Notes: generated from the sequence alone by a model not told the origin. A stretch of DNA of 64,000 bases from Microbispora sp. H13382 (GCF_014161445.1 NZ_JABBXA010000008.1:124001-188000), one strand, 5' to 3'. Counted from the stretch's first letter, positions 28,511-36,574 are shown. A program made the numbers and translations.

Positions 28511-29047
28511 ATGGACGAACAGCGGTTCGTGCGGGTCTCGAAGTACCTCGCCAAGCATCTGCGCCACCAGCCCGAGGCCATCGGCGTCGAACTCGACGCG
28601 CACGGCTGGGTGGACGTCGGCGCGCTGCTGACGGCGGCGGCCTCGCACGGGTTCCCGATCTCGCGGGCGGAGCTGGAGCAGGTGGTCGCCGGCAACGACA
28701 AACGGCGATACGTGATCGACGGCGATCGGATCCGGGCCAGCCAGGGGCACTCGGTGCGCGTCGACCTCGACCTGCCGGTGGTCGAGCCGCCTCCGCTCCT
28801 CTACCACGGCACGGTCGCCCGCAACGTGGGGGCGATCCGCGCCGAGGGGCTGCGGCCGATGGCCCGCCACCACGTCCACCTGTCGCCGGACCGGGAGACC
28901 GCCACCCGCGTCGGCGCGCGCAGGGGGAAGCCGGTCGTGCTCGTGGTGGACGCGGCGGCGATGCACGCGGCCGGGCACGAGTTCCGGGTGAGCGCCAACG
29001 GCGTCTGGCTGGTGGACCATGTCCCGCCGGACTTCATCCAGGGATGA
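28511..29047 (+). CDS. kptA: RNA 2'-phosphotransferase KptA/Tpt1
   Basis: 178 aa. ATG at 28511 with GGAGGAAG 6 nt upstream. N-terminal winged-helix part (VRVSKYLAKHLRHQPEAIG, then GWVDVGALL) and C-terminal ADP-ribosyltransferase-like part (LLYHGTVARNVGAIRAEGL, RHHVHLSP, WLVDHVPPDFI). The Arg-His-Arg-Arg set of Tpt1 (RVSKYLA-KHLRH, RR-YVI, R...H) is visible. The enzyme moves an RNA 2'-phosphate to NAD, giving ADP-ribose 1'',2''-cyclic phosphate. Bacteria lack the yeast-type tRNA splicing pathway, so its role is uncertain; RNA repair or defence has been suggested. Divergent from the HNH nuclease. Confidence 0.92.
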   Translation: MDEQRFVRVSKYLAKHLRHQPEAIGVELDAHGWVDVGALLTAAASHGFPISRAELEQVVAGNDKRRYVIDGDRIRASQGHSVRVDLDLPVVEPPPLLYHGTVARNVGAIRAEGLRPMARHHVHLSPDRETATRVGARRGKPVVLVVDAAAMHAAGHEFRVSANGVWLVDHVPPDFIQG

Positions 29048-29068
29048 GGACCATGCTCGCCGGATCGG

Positions 29069-29581
29069 TCATCCGTGTTCGGCGTGCCGGCCGTGGTCGG
29101 AGACCTGGGCGTCGAACCAGGCGTGCAGCGCCTTCACCAGGGCGGTCTCGCCGGTGGTGTAGGTGATCCGGGCGCCGGCGGGCATCTGGGTGTAGCGGAT
29201 GTCGATCCGGGTGTGCCCTTCCTGGAGGTCGTGCAGGCCGGGCATGTGGTCGCCGTGGATGGATGCGGGGTCGCCGAAGTCGCCCTCGCGGAAGGCGGTC
29301 ACTTCCTCGGTGAGGTGCTGCCGGATGAGGGTGATCTGCCGTACGTCGGAGGGGTCGTCGGCGGTGACGGTCTGCACGCCGCCGGTCGCCGTCTTGCTGA
29401 ATCGGTGTGTGGTGCGGTCCAGGTCGAAGGGCATCACCGCGCGGCCCTTGGCGGCGACCTCCGCCTGACGGCCGGCCGAGGTCTGGTGCTGCCCGTGGTC
29501 CTGGCCGGAGGGTGCGCAGCCGGCCGCGGCCAGCGCCAGAACGGCCAGGAGCAGCCCGGCGCGCCGGTGCTCACGCTTCAT
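29069..29581 (-). CDS. Secreted lipoprotein of unknown function, coupled to MarR
   Basis: 170 aa. ATG at 29581 with GGAGG upstream; the start overlaps the end of the MarR gene by 11 bp, so translation is coupled. Lipobox LALAAAGC puts a lipidated Cys near residue 22. The mature part has GRAVMPFDLDRTTHRFSKT, GGVQTVTADDP, GDFGDPASIHGDHMPGLHDL and YTTGETALVKALHAWFDAQ. Homologues are sometimes labelled aspartate carbamoyltransferase, which the sequence does not support: no carbamoyl-phosphate motif. Many His in the HGDHMPGLHDL segment and C-terminal DHGRHAEHG could bind metal or haem. Confidence 0.75.
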   Translation of the reverse strand: MKREHRRAGLLLAVLALAAAGCAPSGQDHGQHQTSAGRQAEVAAKGRAVMPFDLDRTTHRFSKTATGGVQTVTADDPSDVRQITLIRQHLTEEVTAFREGDFGDPASIHGDHMPGLHDLQEGHTRIDIRYTQMPAGARITYTTGETALVKALHAWFDAQVSDHGRHAEHG

Positions 29582-29999
29582 CCATCGCCTCCGTGAGGAT
29601 GCCGAGGGCGCGCAGCACCGCTGCGCGTTCATATTCGGGGACGCGGCCGAGGACGGCGGAGAAGCGATCCGCTCTGGCCCGGGCGAGTCGTGCGGCCGCG
29701 TTGGCCCCATCGGGGGTGAGCCGGACCAGGACGCCGCGGCCGTCGTCGGGGGCCGGGGTGCGTTCGGCCCAGCCGCGCTTGATGAGCTGGGTGACCAGGC
29801 GGCTGGTGGTGCTCTTCTCCAGGCGGAGCCGATGGGCGAGGTCGTTCTGCCGTAGGGCGCCGTCCCTGGCCAGCTCACCCAGGGCATGCGCCTCCGAGAC
29901 GGGGATGGGCTGCCCGCAGGGGGTCCGGTCGGGCTGGTGCAGGCCGAAGGCGCGAACGAATCTCGTCACGGCCTCCTGCAGGCGCATCTCCTCCGACAT
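29571..29999 (-). CDS. MarR-family regulator
   Basis: 142 aa. Winged helix with ALGELARDGALRQNDLAHRL, then RLEKSTTSRLVTQLIKRGWA and the DDGRGVLVRLTPDG wing. ATG 29999. Only 87 bp separate it from the divergent SCO0854-family gene, and a 7-bp-arm inverted repeat lies in that gap. Probably represses itself, the coupled lipoprotein gene and perhaps the divergent gene. One Cys (TPCGQP) near residue 28 might sense oxidants, but this is speculative. Confidence 0.85.
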   Translation of the reverse strand: MSEEMRLQEAVTRFVRAFGLHQPDRTPCGQPIPVSEAHALGELARDGALRQNDLAHRLRLEKSTTSRLVTQLIKRGWAERTPAPDDGRGVLVRLTPDGANAAARLARARADRFSAVLGRVPEYERAAVLRALGILTEAMDEA

Positions 30000-30008
30000 G
30001 GTTCGACC

Positions 30009-30029
30009 ATACAACCAAAGTCGTTGTAT
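30009..30029. promoter_or_regulatory. MarR operator candidate
   Basis: ATACAAC-N7-GTTGTAT: perfect 7-bp arms spaced by CAAAGTC, 10 bp upstream of the MarR start. A further ACAAC half-site follows at 30033-30037. Size and symmetry fit a MarR dimer. Confidence 0.6.
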
Positions 30030-30086
30030 CGCACAACCAGATATTCGAGTGGCGAAGGGCCCGGGGACGCCCGCTATCGTGCGTGC

Positions 30087-32216
30087 GTGGAGGATCTGAT
30101 CATTGCCCGGCGCCTGCGCGTTCCCGTCGACAGCGCGGGGGACGAGACGTCCGATTGGGGCGGGGTGGCCGCCCGGCAGCTCGACGCGGCGCTGCTCAGT
30201 GTCGGGTTCACGTGCTCGCCCGCACTGCTCGACCGCCTGGCCCGGCTGCCCGGCGAGCAGGTGATCGACCTCGGCGTGCGCGTTCTGGCCGCGGTCCGCC
30301 GTCTGGTCGGCGATCACGTCGAACACAACGCCTACTTCGTCGACTTCCCGAACAACGTCCCGGACACCCTGGAGTTCTGGGCGGGGCTGCTGCGCGAGGC
30401 CATGCTCGACCCGGTCGCCGCCGCCCGGCTCCAGCCGGACGTCCTCAACCTGCTGGACCTGCCGCGATACGGGAGCTACCAGCACACGTACGCCGACCTG
30501 CTGGCCGCGCACGCCGAGCTGATCCCCCTGGCGAAGGACAGGGTCACCGTGCTGGAGCTGGGCGGGAGCCCGCGCGACGAAGCGCGGGAGCTCTACCTCT
30601 CGCTGGCCGGCTCCGAGGTGCCGCTCGCCGCTGAGGACCTGGCGGCTCTGCGCGCGCTGGCCGGCTTCTGTGCCGACTTCTGTGCCGACTTCGGGGCCGA
30701 CGACCAGCCCGAGCACATCCCCGTACGCGAGAACCGGGCGGTCGTCAACGAAGCGCGGCTGGCCGCCGGGCGACCGCTGCTCGTCGACACCGTGACGGAC
30801 GTTCTCCGGCTGGCCGCGGCCTGCTCCGGCGGCGACGTCACCCTGACCACCCCCACCCGCTTGCGCTCCTTCCGCCGCGCGGAACGCCGCATCCTGCTGG
30901 CCGCCCTGGACGCCGTCCCGGCCGCCAAGCACGGGGACGTGCTCCGCCACCGGGAGCAGTGGAAACGGCTCGGCGAGCGGCTGCACCCCCACGAGTATCC
31001 GCAGTTCCCCCGGGCCGCCCAGGTCTTCGACGTGGCCAGGGGTGTGCGTAAGGCGTCGAGCCTCGGCAGTCGCGTCGAGGCCGCGCTGGCCGCGGGCCGT
31101 ACGGAGGAAGCCGTCTCGCTGCTGGAGCACACGCCCGGCGTACTGCTGCGCCGCCTCGACCACCTGCTGCGCGCGGGCGGCGGCTCCGCCGTACTGGAGG
31201 CGGCGGAGAGGGCCGCCGCCCGCGCCTCCGGCCGCGTGCTGCTCTCCCTGCGGGAGCACCTGCAGAACCGGCTCGCCCCCGCGGACCGGGTCTTCACCAA
31301 CCGGTACGGCAGAGCGTGGACGACGCCCGACACGCGCCCTCCACTCGACGAGGAGGCACTTCACCGGACGCTCGCCATCCTCGACGAGGAGATCGGCCGC
31401 CGCCTGCCCGACCTCGGCGAGCTGATCGTCGACCCCGCCGTACTCGACGTGGCGCTGCCCCTGTCGGGCAAGGCCGTCGCGCCCGGGCTCCGGATGCTGC
31501 CCCGTGGTTCGCTGTCGACCGTGGACGGGGAGCTGCTCCGATTCTTCGTCCACTGGCGGCAGCGCGAGCGGCGCACCGACTACGACCTGTCCGCGCTCAT
31601 GCTCGGCGCCGCCTACGACGACCCGGTGCACATCTCGTGGACGTCCTACGCGAACGGCTTCGCGACCTACTCCGGCGACCTCACCGAGGCACCCGACGGC
31701 GCCTCGGAGTTCATCGACGTACGTCTCGCCGGCGCCACCAAGCCGATCATCATCCCGCAGGTCCACGTCTATGCCGGGGAGCCGTTCGACGAGGCCGCCG
31801 AGGCGTTCTTCGGCTATATGACCAGGGACGCCGAACAGGAGGGCAGGCCGTTCGAGCCACGTACGGTCCGGATGAAGTCCGACCTGCGCGGGTCCGGCCG
31901 CGTCGCGCTCCCGCTCGTCTTCCTGCGCGGGGACGACGGCGCGTGGCGGGTGAAGTGGTTGCACCTCTACCTGTCCGGCAGTCCGGGGTTCAACCAGGTG
32001 GAGGGCAACCGGGTGACCACGTCGCTGCTCGTGCGCTCGATCGTGGAGCGGGACTACCTCAGGGTCGGTTACCTGGCCGCCCTGCTCCGGGCCAGGTCCT
32101 CCGTGTCCGTCGAGGGCGGGCACGTCACGTACATCGGGCTCGATGCGCCCGCCGATCTTCCCGAAGGGGCGCGGGTGTACACGCCCGCCACCCTGCACGA
32201 GCTGATCACCGCCTGA
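30087..32216 (+). CDS. MXAN_6230/SCO0854-family protein with C-terminal TerD-like domain
   Basis: 709 aa. GTG at 30087 is the first start that gives family-like sequence; no RBS, with a TATCGT -10-like box just upstream, so a leaderless mRNA is possible. The N-terminal ~450 residues are helical (DHVEHNAYFVDFPNNVPDTL, LLDLPRYGSYQHTYADLL, RAERRILLAALDAV). The last ~200 residues resemble TerD: DYDLSALMLGAAYDDP, HISWTSYANG, YSGDLTEAPDGASEFIDV and VHVYAGEPFDEA. TerD domains bind calcium and belong to tellurite/stress systems. Family members are often described with an N-terminal RING-like domain; none is seen here. Cytosolic; function unknown. Confidence 0.75.
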   Translation: MEDLIIARRLRVPVDSAGDETSDWGGVAARQLDAALLSVGFTCSPALLDRLARLPGEQVIDLGVRVLAAVRRLVGDHVEHNAYFVDFPNNVPDTLEFWAGLLREAMLDPVAAARLQPDVLNLLDLPRYGSYQHTYADLLAAHAELIPLAKDRVTVLELGGSPRDEARELYLSLAGSEVPLAAEDLAALRALAGFCADFCADFGADDQPEHIPVRENRAVVNEARLAAGRPLLVDTVTDVLRLAAACSGGDVTLTTPTRLRSFRRAERRILLAALDAVPAAKHGDVLRHREQWKRLGERLHPHEYPQFPRAAQVFDVARGVRKASSLGSRVEAALAAGRTEEAVSLLEHTPGVLLRRLDHLLRAGGGSAVLEAAERAAARASGRVLLSLREHLQNRLAPADRVFTNRYGRAWTTPDTRPPLDEEALHRTLAILDEEIGRRLPDLGELIVDPAVLDVALPLSGKAVAPGLRMLPRGSLSTVDGELLRFFVHWRQRERRTDYDLSALMLGAAYDDPVHISWTSYANGFATYSGDLTEAPDGASEFIDVRLAGATKPIIIPQVHVYAGEPFDEAAEAFFGYMTRDAEQEGRPFEPRTVRMKSDLRGSGRVALPLVFLRGDDGAWRVKWLHLYLSGSPGFNQVEGNRVTTSLLVRSIVERDYLRVGYLAALLRARSSVSVEGGHVTYIGLDAPADLPEGARVYTPATLHELITA

Positions 32217-32540
32217 TATCTTGCTGATCGCAAGGGCATGGAAGGGCTTCCTTCTACCTCTTTTGGACCCGGTCTGCCCGTACGGGCGCCGGGCTGGTTC
32301 TAGCTCTTCCGCTTTCCTTGCGCTCCGGCGGGTGAGGCCATTCAGGAGCTTCCTTCTCGCCTGGTTCGATTCCAGGTGGGCCCGTGGGCCTGCTGGTGAC
32401 ATCTAGCTTCTGAGCTCTCCTCACCCGCCCGGTCGCAGCAGTCTTCGACACGGGTTCCGCGGCGAGACGGAGAGTAACGAAAGAATCACAGACCGTTATA
32501 GTGAGCTCATCGTCCAACTCGGCGTGGATACGGTCACGCA
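32217..32540. other. Intergenic gap with a tRNA T-arm-like hairpin and a probable promoter
   Basis: No gene found. At 32360-32376 the DNA reads CCTGG-TTCGATT-CCAGG, i.e. exactly a 5-bp stem and 7-nt loop with the tRNA T-loop TTCGATT. It is followed by TGGGCCC, but no matching acceptor or D/anticodon arms lie upstream, so it is not a complete tRNA. A TATAGT -10-like hexamer at ~32495, about 45 bp upstream of the next GTG, may drive the nuclease gene. Confidence 0.4.
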
Positions 32541-33470
32541 GTGGCACTAGCCGAACACGAAGCGCTCGTTCGCCTGTTCTGCGAACGACCCGACCTCGCC
32601 GCCGACCTGCTGACTCGATCTCTCAGAGTCCAGCTGCCCGACTACGACTACGCGGGCCTCGAATCGGCCGATCTCACCCAGGTCACGCCCACCGAACGGC
32701 GCGCCGACTCGGTCATCGTGTTCCGCCGTAAACGGCCGGAAGCCGATCCCCAGCCCGTTCTCGCCGTGATCGTGGAAGTCCAGCGTGGCCCGGACCCCGG
32801 CAAGATCTGGTCCTGGCCGATGTACCTCGTCAGCCTGCGTACCCGCCTCGAATGCCCGGTCATTCTGCTGGTTGTGTGCCCCGAAGCGTCGGTCGCCCGC
32901 TGGTGCGCCCGTCCGATCGAACTGGGCCATCCCGGTCTGGTGTTGAAACCGCTGGTCGCCGGCCCGAACGAGGTGCCCGTCATCACCGACCCCGGCCAGG
33001 CGGCCGAGGACATCGAACTCGCGGTGCTCTCGGCGATTCACCACGCCGCCACGCCGGAGGGCCCCGATATCCTCAACGCCCTGTTCGCCGCGCTGCACAA
33101 TCTCGACCGAGACCTGGGGGGTATGTACGCTGACATGGTTCGTGCGGCGCTGCCTCGAGAGGTCTGGGATCACTTGGAGGAGCACTTGAAGACCGAAACC
33201 TACGAGTACCTCAGCGACTGGGCCCGCGAGAACATCGCCAAGGGCAAGGCCGAAGGCAGGGCGGAGGGCAAGGCCGAAGGCAAGGCAGAGGGCAAGGCCG
33301 AAGGACAGGCCGAGGCGATCCTGACGGTTCTGTCGGCCCGAGGCCTCGAGGTGCCCGAGGACATTTCCGAGAAGATCCGGAAATGTCATGACTTCGACCG
33401 GCTGGCCGCTTGGCTCCGAGCAGCCGCCACGGTCGACTCCTCTGACGCGCTGCTCGACGACATCTCATGA
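32541..33470 (+). CDS. PD-(D/E)XK nuclease-family protein (Rpn/transposase-like)
   Basis: 309 aa. GTG start. The N-terminal ~130 residues show the nuclease core of Rpn/YhgA-type proteins: the Asp in RRADSVIVFRRK, and Glu-x-Gln in VLAVIVEVQRG, followed by IWSWPMYLVSLRTRLECPV. A helical middle follows (SAIHHAATPEGPDILNALFA), then five or more AEGK(A) units forming a charged helix, and a C-terminal KIRKCHDFDRLAAWLRAAAT domain as in many Rpn-like proteins. E. coli RpnA homologues promote RecA-independent recombination and cut DNA. No IS ends are seen. A truncated copy lies 6 kb upstream in the same orientation. Confidence 0.75.
   Translation: MALAEHEALVRLFCERPDLAADLLTRSLRVQLPDYDYAGLESADLTQVTPTERRADSVIVFRRKRPEADPQPVLAVIVEVQRGPDPGKIWSWPMYLVSLRTRLECPVILLVVCPEASVARWCARPIELGHPGLVLKPLVAGPNEVPVITDPGQAAEDIELAVLSAIHHAATPEGPDILNALFAALHNLDRDLGGMYADMVRAALPREVWDHLEEHLKTETYEYLSDWARENIAKGKAEGRAEGKAEGKAEGKAEGQAEAILTVLSARGLEVPEDISEKIRKCHDFDRLAAWLRAAATVDSSDALLDDIS
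33240..33315 (+). repeat. 12-bp tandem repeats coding AEGK units
   Basis: Six imperfect 12-bp units (type AAGGCCGAAGGC) in frame in the nuclease gene, giving AEGR/AEGK/AEGQ. The decayed copy at 26540-26590 has fewer units, so the array has changed length between copies. Confidence 0.75.
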
Positions 33471-33796
33471 CGCCGTCCGGCGGTGACGTGGGACCCGCCG
33501 TGCCGGGCGCCCGGGGACACGGCAGGGCCTCCGACCACGCCGACGGCGATGGCGACACCCCGTGATGATCCGGCTGCGCTGCCGGCGTCCGCCGGGCAGG
33601 GGGCTTTGCGGTGAACGTCGTCCCCGGCGGCAATTCGCGTCAATGGCGGCGTTCACCTGTGAGTCCGCCCGGTAGGGCCTACGCGCGGAGGAAGACTTCG
33701 TCGAGATGCCACTCGAGGGCCTCCCGGTCCGGCCGGTCGCGCGGCCGGGCGGGGACGCCGATCTCCTGCCCGGCCCGCCGGTAGAACTACTCTCCG
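33471..33796. other. Gap without an intact gene; possible C-terminal gene remnant on the minus strand
   Basis: No intact CDS. On the minus strand, 33679-33790 reads FYRRAGQEIGVPARP, then ALEWHLDEVFLRA and a TAG stop, with an in-frame stop just upstream. It looks like the C-terminal end of a lost gene; I cannot name the family. The rest is GC-rich and featureless. Confidence 0.3.
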
Positions 33797-34320
33797 TTGC
33801 CGAACTCCTCCCGCAGGCGCGGGCTCACCGATAATCGATGCCTGTGGCGCGAGGTCATCCTCAACGACCGCACCGACGAAACCGGGCACGGCCGCCGCGA
33901 GATCCGCCGCATGAAGATCTGCACCGTCTGCCCCGGCCTGCCCTTCCCCACGCCGCCCAGGCGATCCAGGTCAAACGCCGCCGCACCGACCACAAGACCG
34001 GCAAGACCACCGTCGTGACCATCTACGCCGTCACCAGCCTCCCGCCGGGCCGGATCACCCACGCGTAACTCGCCGCGCTGATCCGCGGCCACTGGAGCGT
34101 GGAGGCCCCGCACCATATCCGAGACGTGACCTACGCGAGGACGCCTGCAAGGTCAGGACCGGCGCCGCTCGCCAGAATCCTGGCGAGCATACGCAACCTG
34201 GTCATCGGCCTGGCCCGTCTGATCGGCTGGACCAACATCGCCGCCGCCACCGACCACTACCGCAGCCACCCCCGCCGATGCTCTTCAACTACTCGGTGTT
34301 ACAGCATGAGAACTCCGGCC
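33797..34320 (+). mobile_element. Decayed ISAs1-family transposase (3' half)
   Basis: Spread over three frames with an internal [23 protein letters not shown], then [12 protein letters not shown] and [17 protein letters not shown], then [20 protein letters not shown], then [20 protein letters not shown]. Order and motifs (HGRxExR, RxHWxIEN..HWxRDV, IRNLAIGLLR) match the C-terminal half of ISAs1 transposases. The 5' half is missing and no terminal repeats could be assigned. Dead element. Confidence 0.75.
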
Positions 34321-34404
34321 CTGCCACGCACCCCCAGAAGAAGCTCAACAAGGTCGTAACCTGGCGGATGAATGATCGACAGGGGGGATGCTAGCGTCCG
34401 GCAC

Positions 34405-34752
34405 ATGACCGTTCGCCGTTCCGTACCCGACATCACGACCTCCGACCCGGCCGCGAGCAGTGCCTTCTATCATCTCCTCGGCTTCCGCGAGGAGATGAAC
34501 CTCGGCTGGGTCGTCAACCTGGTCTCGCCGTCCAACCCCACCGCCCAGGTCATCCTCATCACCAAGGATGCGGCGGCGTCTGTAAACCCAGACCTCAGCG
34601 TTGAGGTCGAGGACGTCGACGCCGTCTACGAGGCTGTACGCGCGACCGGCGCAGAGATCGTGCACCCGATCGCCGACGAGGACTGGGGCGTCCGGCGCTT
34701 CTTCGTCCGCGACCCCGACGGCAAGGTGGTCAACGTCGTCAGCCACCGCTGA
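34405..34752 (+). CDS. VOC/glyoxalase-fold protein
   Basis: 115 aa, one vicinal-oxygen-chelate module: VPDITTSDPAASSAFYHLLG, then VVNLVSPSNPTAQVILITKD, VEVEDVDAVYEAVRATGAEI and RRFFVRDPDGKVVNVVSH. ATG at 34405 without a clear RBS; a start at 34372 would lie inside the IS remnant tail. Single-module VOC proteins dimerise and include bleomycin-type resistance proteins and lactoylglutathione lyase-like enzymes; the ligand is unknown. The gene lies exactly between two ISAs1 3'-end remnants. Confidence 0.85.
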   Translation: MTVRRSVPDITTSDPAASSAFYHLLGFREEMNLGWVVNLVSPSNPTAQVILITKDAAASVNPDLSVEVEDVDAVYEAVRATGAEIVHPIADEDWGVRRFFVRDPDGKVVNVVSHR

Positions 34753-34764
34753 TCAACGTGGCCA

Positions 34765-34895
34765 TCTCTAGTCCGCCTGATCAGCTGGACCAAAATCGCC
34801 GCCGCCACCGACGACTACCCCAGCCACCCCGCCGACGGGCTCCAGCTACTGGGTCTTACGACCTGAGAACGCTTCGGCCCTTACACGTCCCCAGG
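34765..34895 (+). mobile_element. Second ISAs1 3'-end remnant
   Basis: Encodes LVRLISWTKIAAATDDYPSH, then ADGLQLLGLTT and a stop, clearly related to the end of the first remnant ([20 protein letters not shown]). The similarity continues past the stop (TGAGAAC...CGGCCCT...CACG.CCCC) in both. Same orientation, about 550 bp downstream of the first. Confidence 0.7.
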
Positions 34896-34972
34896 GCAGT
34901 TCCTTCCTCGACCCCTGTGACTGGGCGGACCGGGCCTCCCAGCGGGCCGGACGTGGCGGAGTCGTGGATCTC

Positions 34973-36574
34973 CTACCGGACGGACGGCGGGACGATCGGT
35001 AGCGTGATGTACGAGTCGGGGAAGACCTTCTGACGCTGGACGACCAGGTCGGCCTCGGTTGAATCCGTACGGCCGGTGCCGGTATTGCGGTCGAAGCGCG
35101 GGAAGTTCGAGCTGGAGACCTCCACCCGGATCCGGTGGCCGGCCTTGAAGACCTGGCTGGTGGCGACCAGATCGATGGTGAAGGTCCCGGACGGCTCGGC
35201 GACGCGGACGATGCCGTCGATCACGCTCATCGCCCGGCCGTCCGGATACACGTCCACGAGCTTGGCCGTCCAGTCGGTCGAGGCGGCGGAGGTCTCCGCG
35301 TGCAGGGTCACCGTCACCGGGCCGGTGACCTCGATGTCGGAGGCGAGCACCCCGGTCGAGTAGCAGAGCACGTCGGGCCGCCGCTCCACGTCGCGCTGGT
35401 CCTGGGGGCCGACGTTGGTGGGGTCGGGCAGCAGGGTCGGGCCGCCGACGGTCGGGACCGGGTCGCGCGGGTCGAAGGTGAAGGTCGCCGGCTCGTGCGT
35501 GGTGGGCGGCTCGGGGGAGAGCAGGCCGCCGGTGTGCAAAAAGTAAGGGGTGCCGACCGCGCGCTCCAGCGGCCAGGCCTCCTCGTCCCGCCAGACGTCG
35601 TCGCCCATCACGAAGATCTTCACCGCGGGGCCGGTGTCCTCGCCCTTCAGGAACGCGAGCTCCCGCTGCTCCAGCTGGATCGCCTGTGCGGAGGCGGCGC
35701 CGCCGAAGAACAGCCGCCCGGTGCCCGTGGCGCCGGGCGCGAGGTGGGACCAGGGGCCGATGACCAGAGGGCCGCCCAGGCGGCGGTGGTTCTCCAGCGT
35801 CCCGCCGAGGAACAGGTCGAACCAGCCGGCCACGTGCATGACCGGCACCTCGACGCGGTCGTGGCGCAGGGTCTCGGCCAGGTCCTCCCAGTAGGCGTCG
35901 CGCTCCACGTGCGAGGTCCAGTCGCGCCACCAGGGGATGCCCGGGATGTCGCCCACCGGCAGGGTGCGCGCCGCGGCGTCCTGGTCGCCCAGCACGGGAA
36001 GAACGGCGGCGAGCCCCGCGCCGGCGTCCTCGCCCGCCTCGGCGGCGTGCAGCAGGCCGAGCATCGTCTGAAAGGCGCCCCAGTTGAGGGCCGAGCCCAG
36101 CGCGAAGGCCCCGCCGTGATACTTGAGGCCGTCGTGGAAGTCGTGCGGCGTCATCGAGGCGATCACGGCCTTCAGCCCGGGCGGGCGCGTCGCCGCCGCC
36201 TGCAGCGCGCATCCGGCGAGGTAGGACATGCCGCTCATCACGACTTCGCCGTTCGACCAGGGCTGCGCGGTGATCCAGGCGATCGTGTCGTGGCCGTCGG
36301 CGCCCTCGTCCGCCCAGGGGCGGAACTCGCCGTCGCTGCTGCCGCGTCCCCGGCAGTGCTGCAGCACCACCGCGAACCCGGCCCGCAGCGCGGGCGTCAC
36401 GGGCCCCGTCCGGAACGAGTCCTCGCCGTACGGCGTGCGCACGAGCAGGGCGGGGAACGGACCGCCCTCCGCCGGACGGTGGACGGTGCCGCGCAGGACG
36501 GTGCCGTCCCGCATCGGCATGGGGGTGTCGTGCTCGACGGTGACCGGGAGCGGGGGGCGGTCGAGCTTCGGCAT
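34973..36574 (-). CDS. CocE/NonD-family (X-Pro dipeptidyl-peptidase S15-like) hydrolase
   Basis: 533 aa serine alpha/beta-hydrolase. N-terminal catalytic domain with MRDGTVLRGTVHRPAEGG, LLVRTPYG, QHCRGRGSSDGEF and the nucleophile in MSGMSYLAGCALQAAA; the Asp is in VMHVAGWFDLFLGG and His in GPWSH. The C-terminal jelly-roll (TGPVTVTLHAETSAASTDWT, RHRIRVEVSSSNFPRFDRN-type) is complete. No signal peptide. Relatives include cocaine esterase and glutaryl-7-ACA acylase; substrates are esters or amides. 19 bp downstream of the DUF3237 gene, so probably last gene of the monooxygenase operon. Confidence 0.9.
   Translation of the reverse strand: MPKLDRPPLPVTVEHDTPMPMRDGTVLRGTVHRPAEGGPFPALLVRTPYGEDSFRTGPVTPALRAGFAVVLQHCRGRGSSDGEFRPWADEGADGHDTIAWITAQPWSNGEVVMSGMSYLAGCALQAAATRPPGLKAVIASMTPHDFHDGLKYHGGAFALGSALNWGAFQTMLGLLHAAEAGEDAGAGLAAVLPVLGDQDAAARTLPVGDIPGIPWWRDWTSHVERDAYWEDLAETLRHDRVEVPVMHVAGWFDLFLGGTLENHRRLGGPLVIGPWSHLAPGATGTGRLFFGGAASAQAIQLEQRELAFLKGEDTGPAVKIFVMGDDVWRDEEAWPLERAVGTPYFLHTGGLLSPEPPTTHEPATFTFDPRDPVPTVGGPTLLPDPTNVGPQDQRDVERRPDVLCYSTGVLASDIEVTGPVTVTLHAETSAASTDWTAKLVDVYPDGRAMSVIDGIVRVAEPSGTFTIDLVATSQVFKAGHRIRVEVSSSNFPRFDRNTGTGRTDSTEADLVVQRQKVFPDSYITLPIVPPSVR

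Noticed and set aside
29069-29581. Aspartate carbamoyltransferase label for the lipoprotein
   Set aside because: Homologues sometimes carry this name but the carbamoyl-phosphate motif is absent and the protein has a lipobox.
32360-32440. Complete tRNA gene
   Set aside because: Only a T-arm-like hairpin is present; no acceptor, D or anticodon stem can be formed.
33240-33315. Possible CRISPR-like array
   Set aside because: The repeats are contiguous 12-bp coding units (AEGK) inside a gene, with no spacers.
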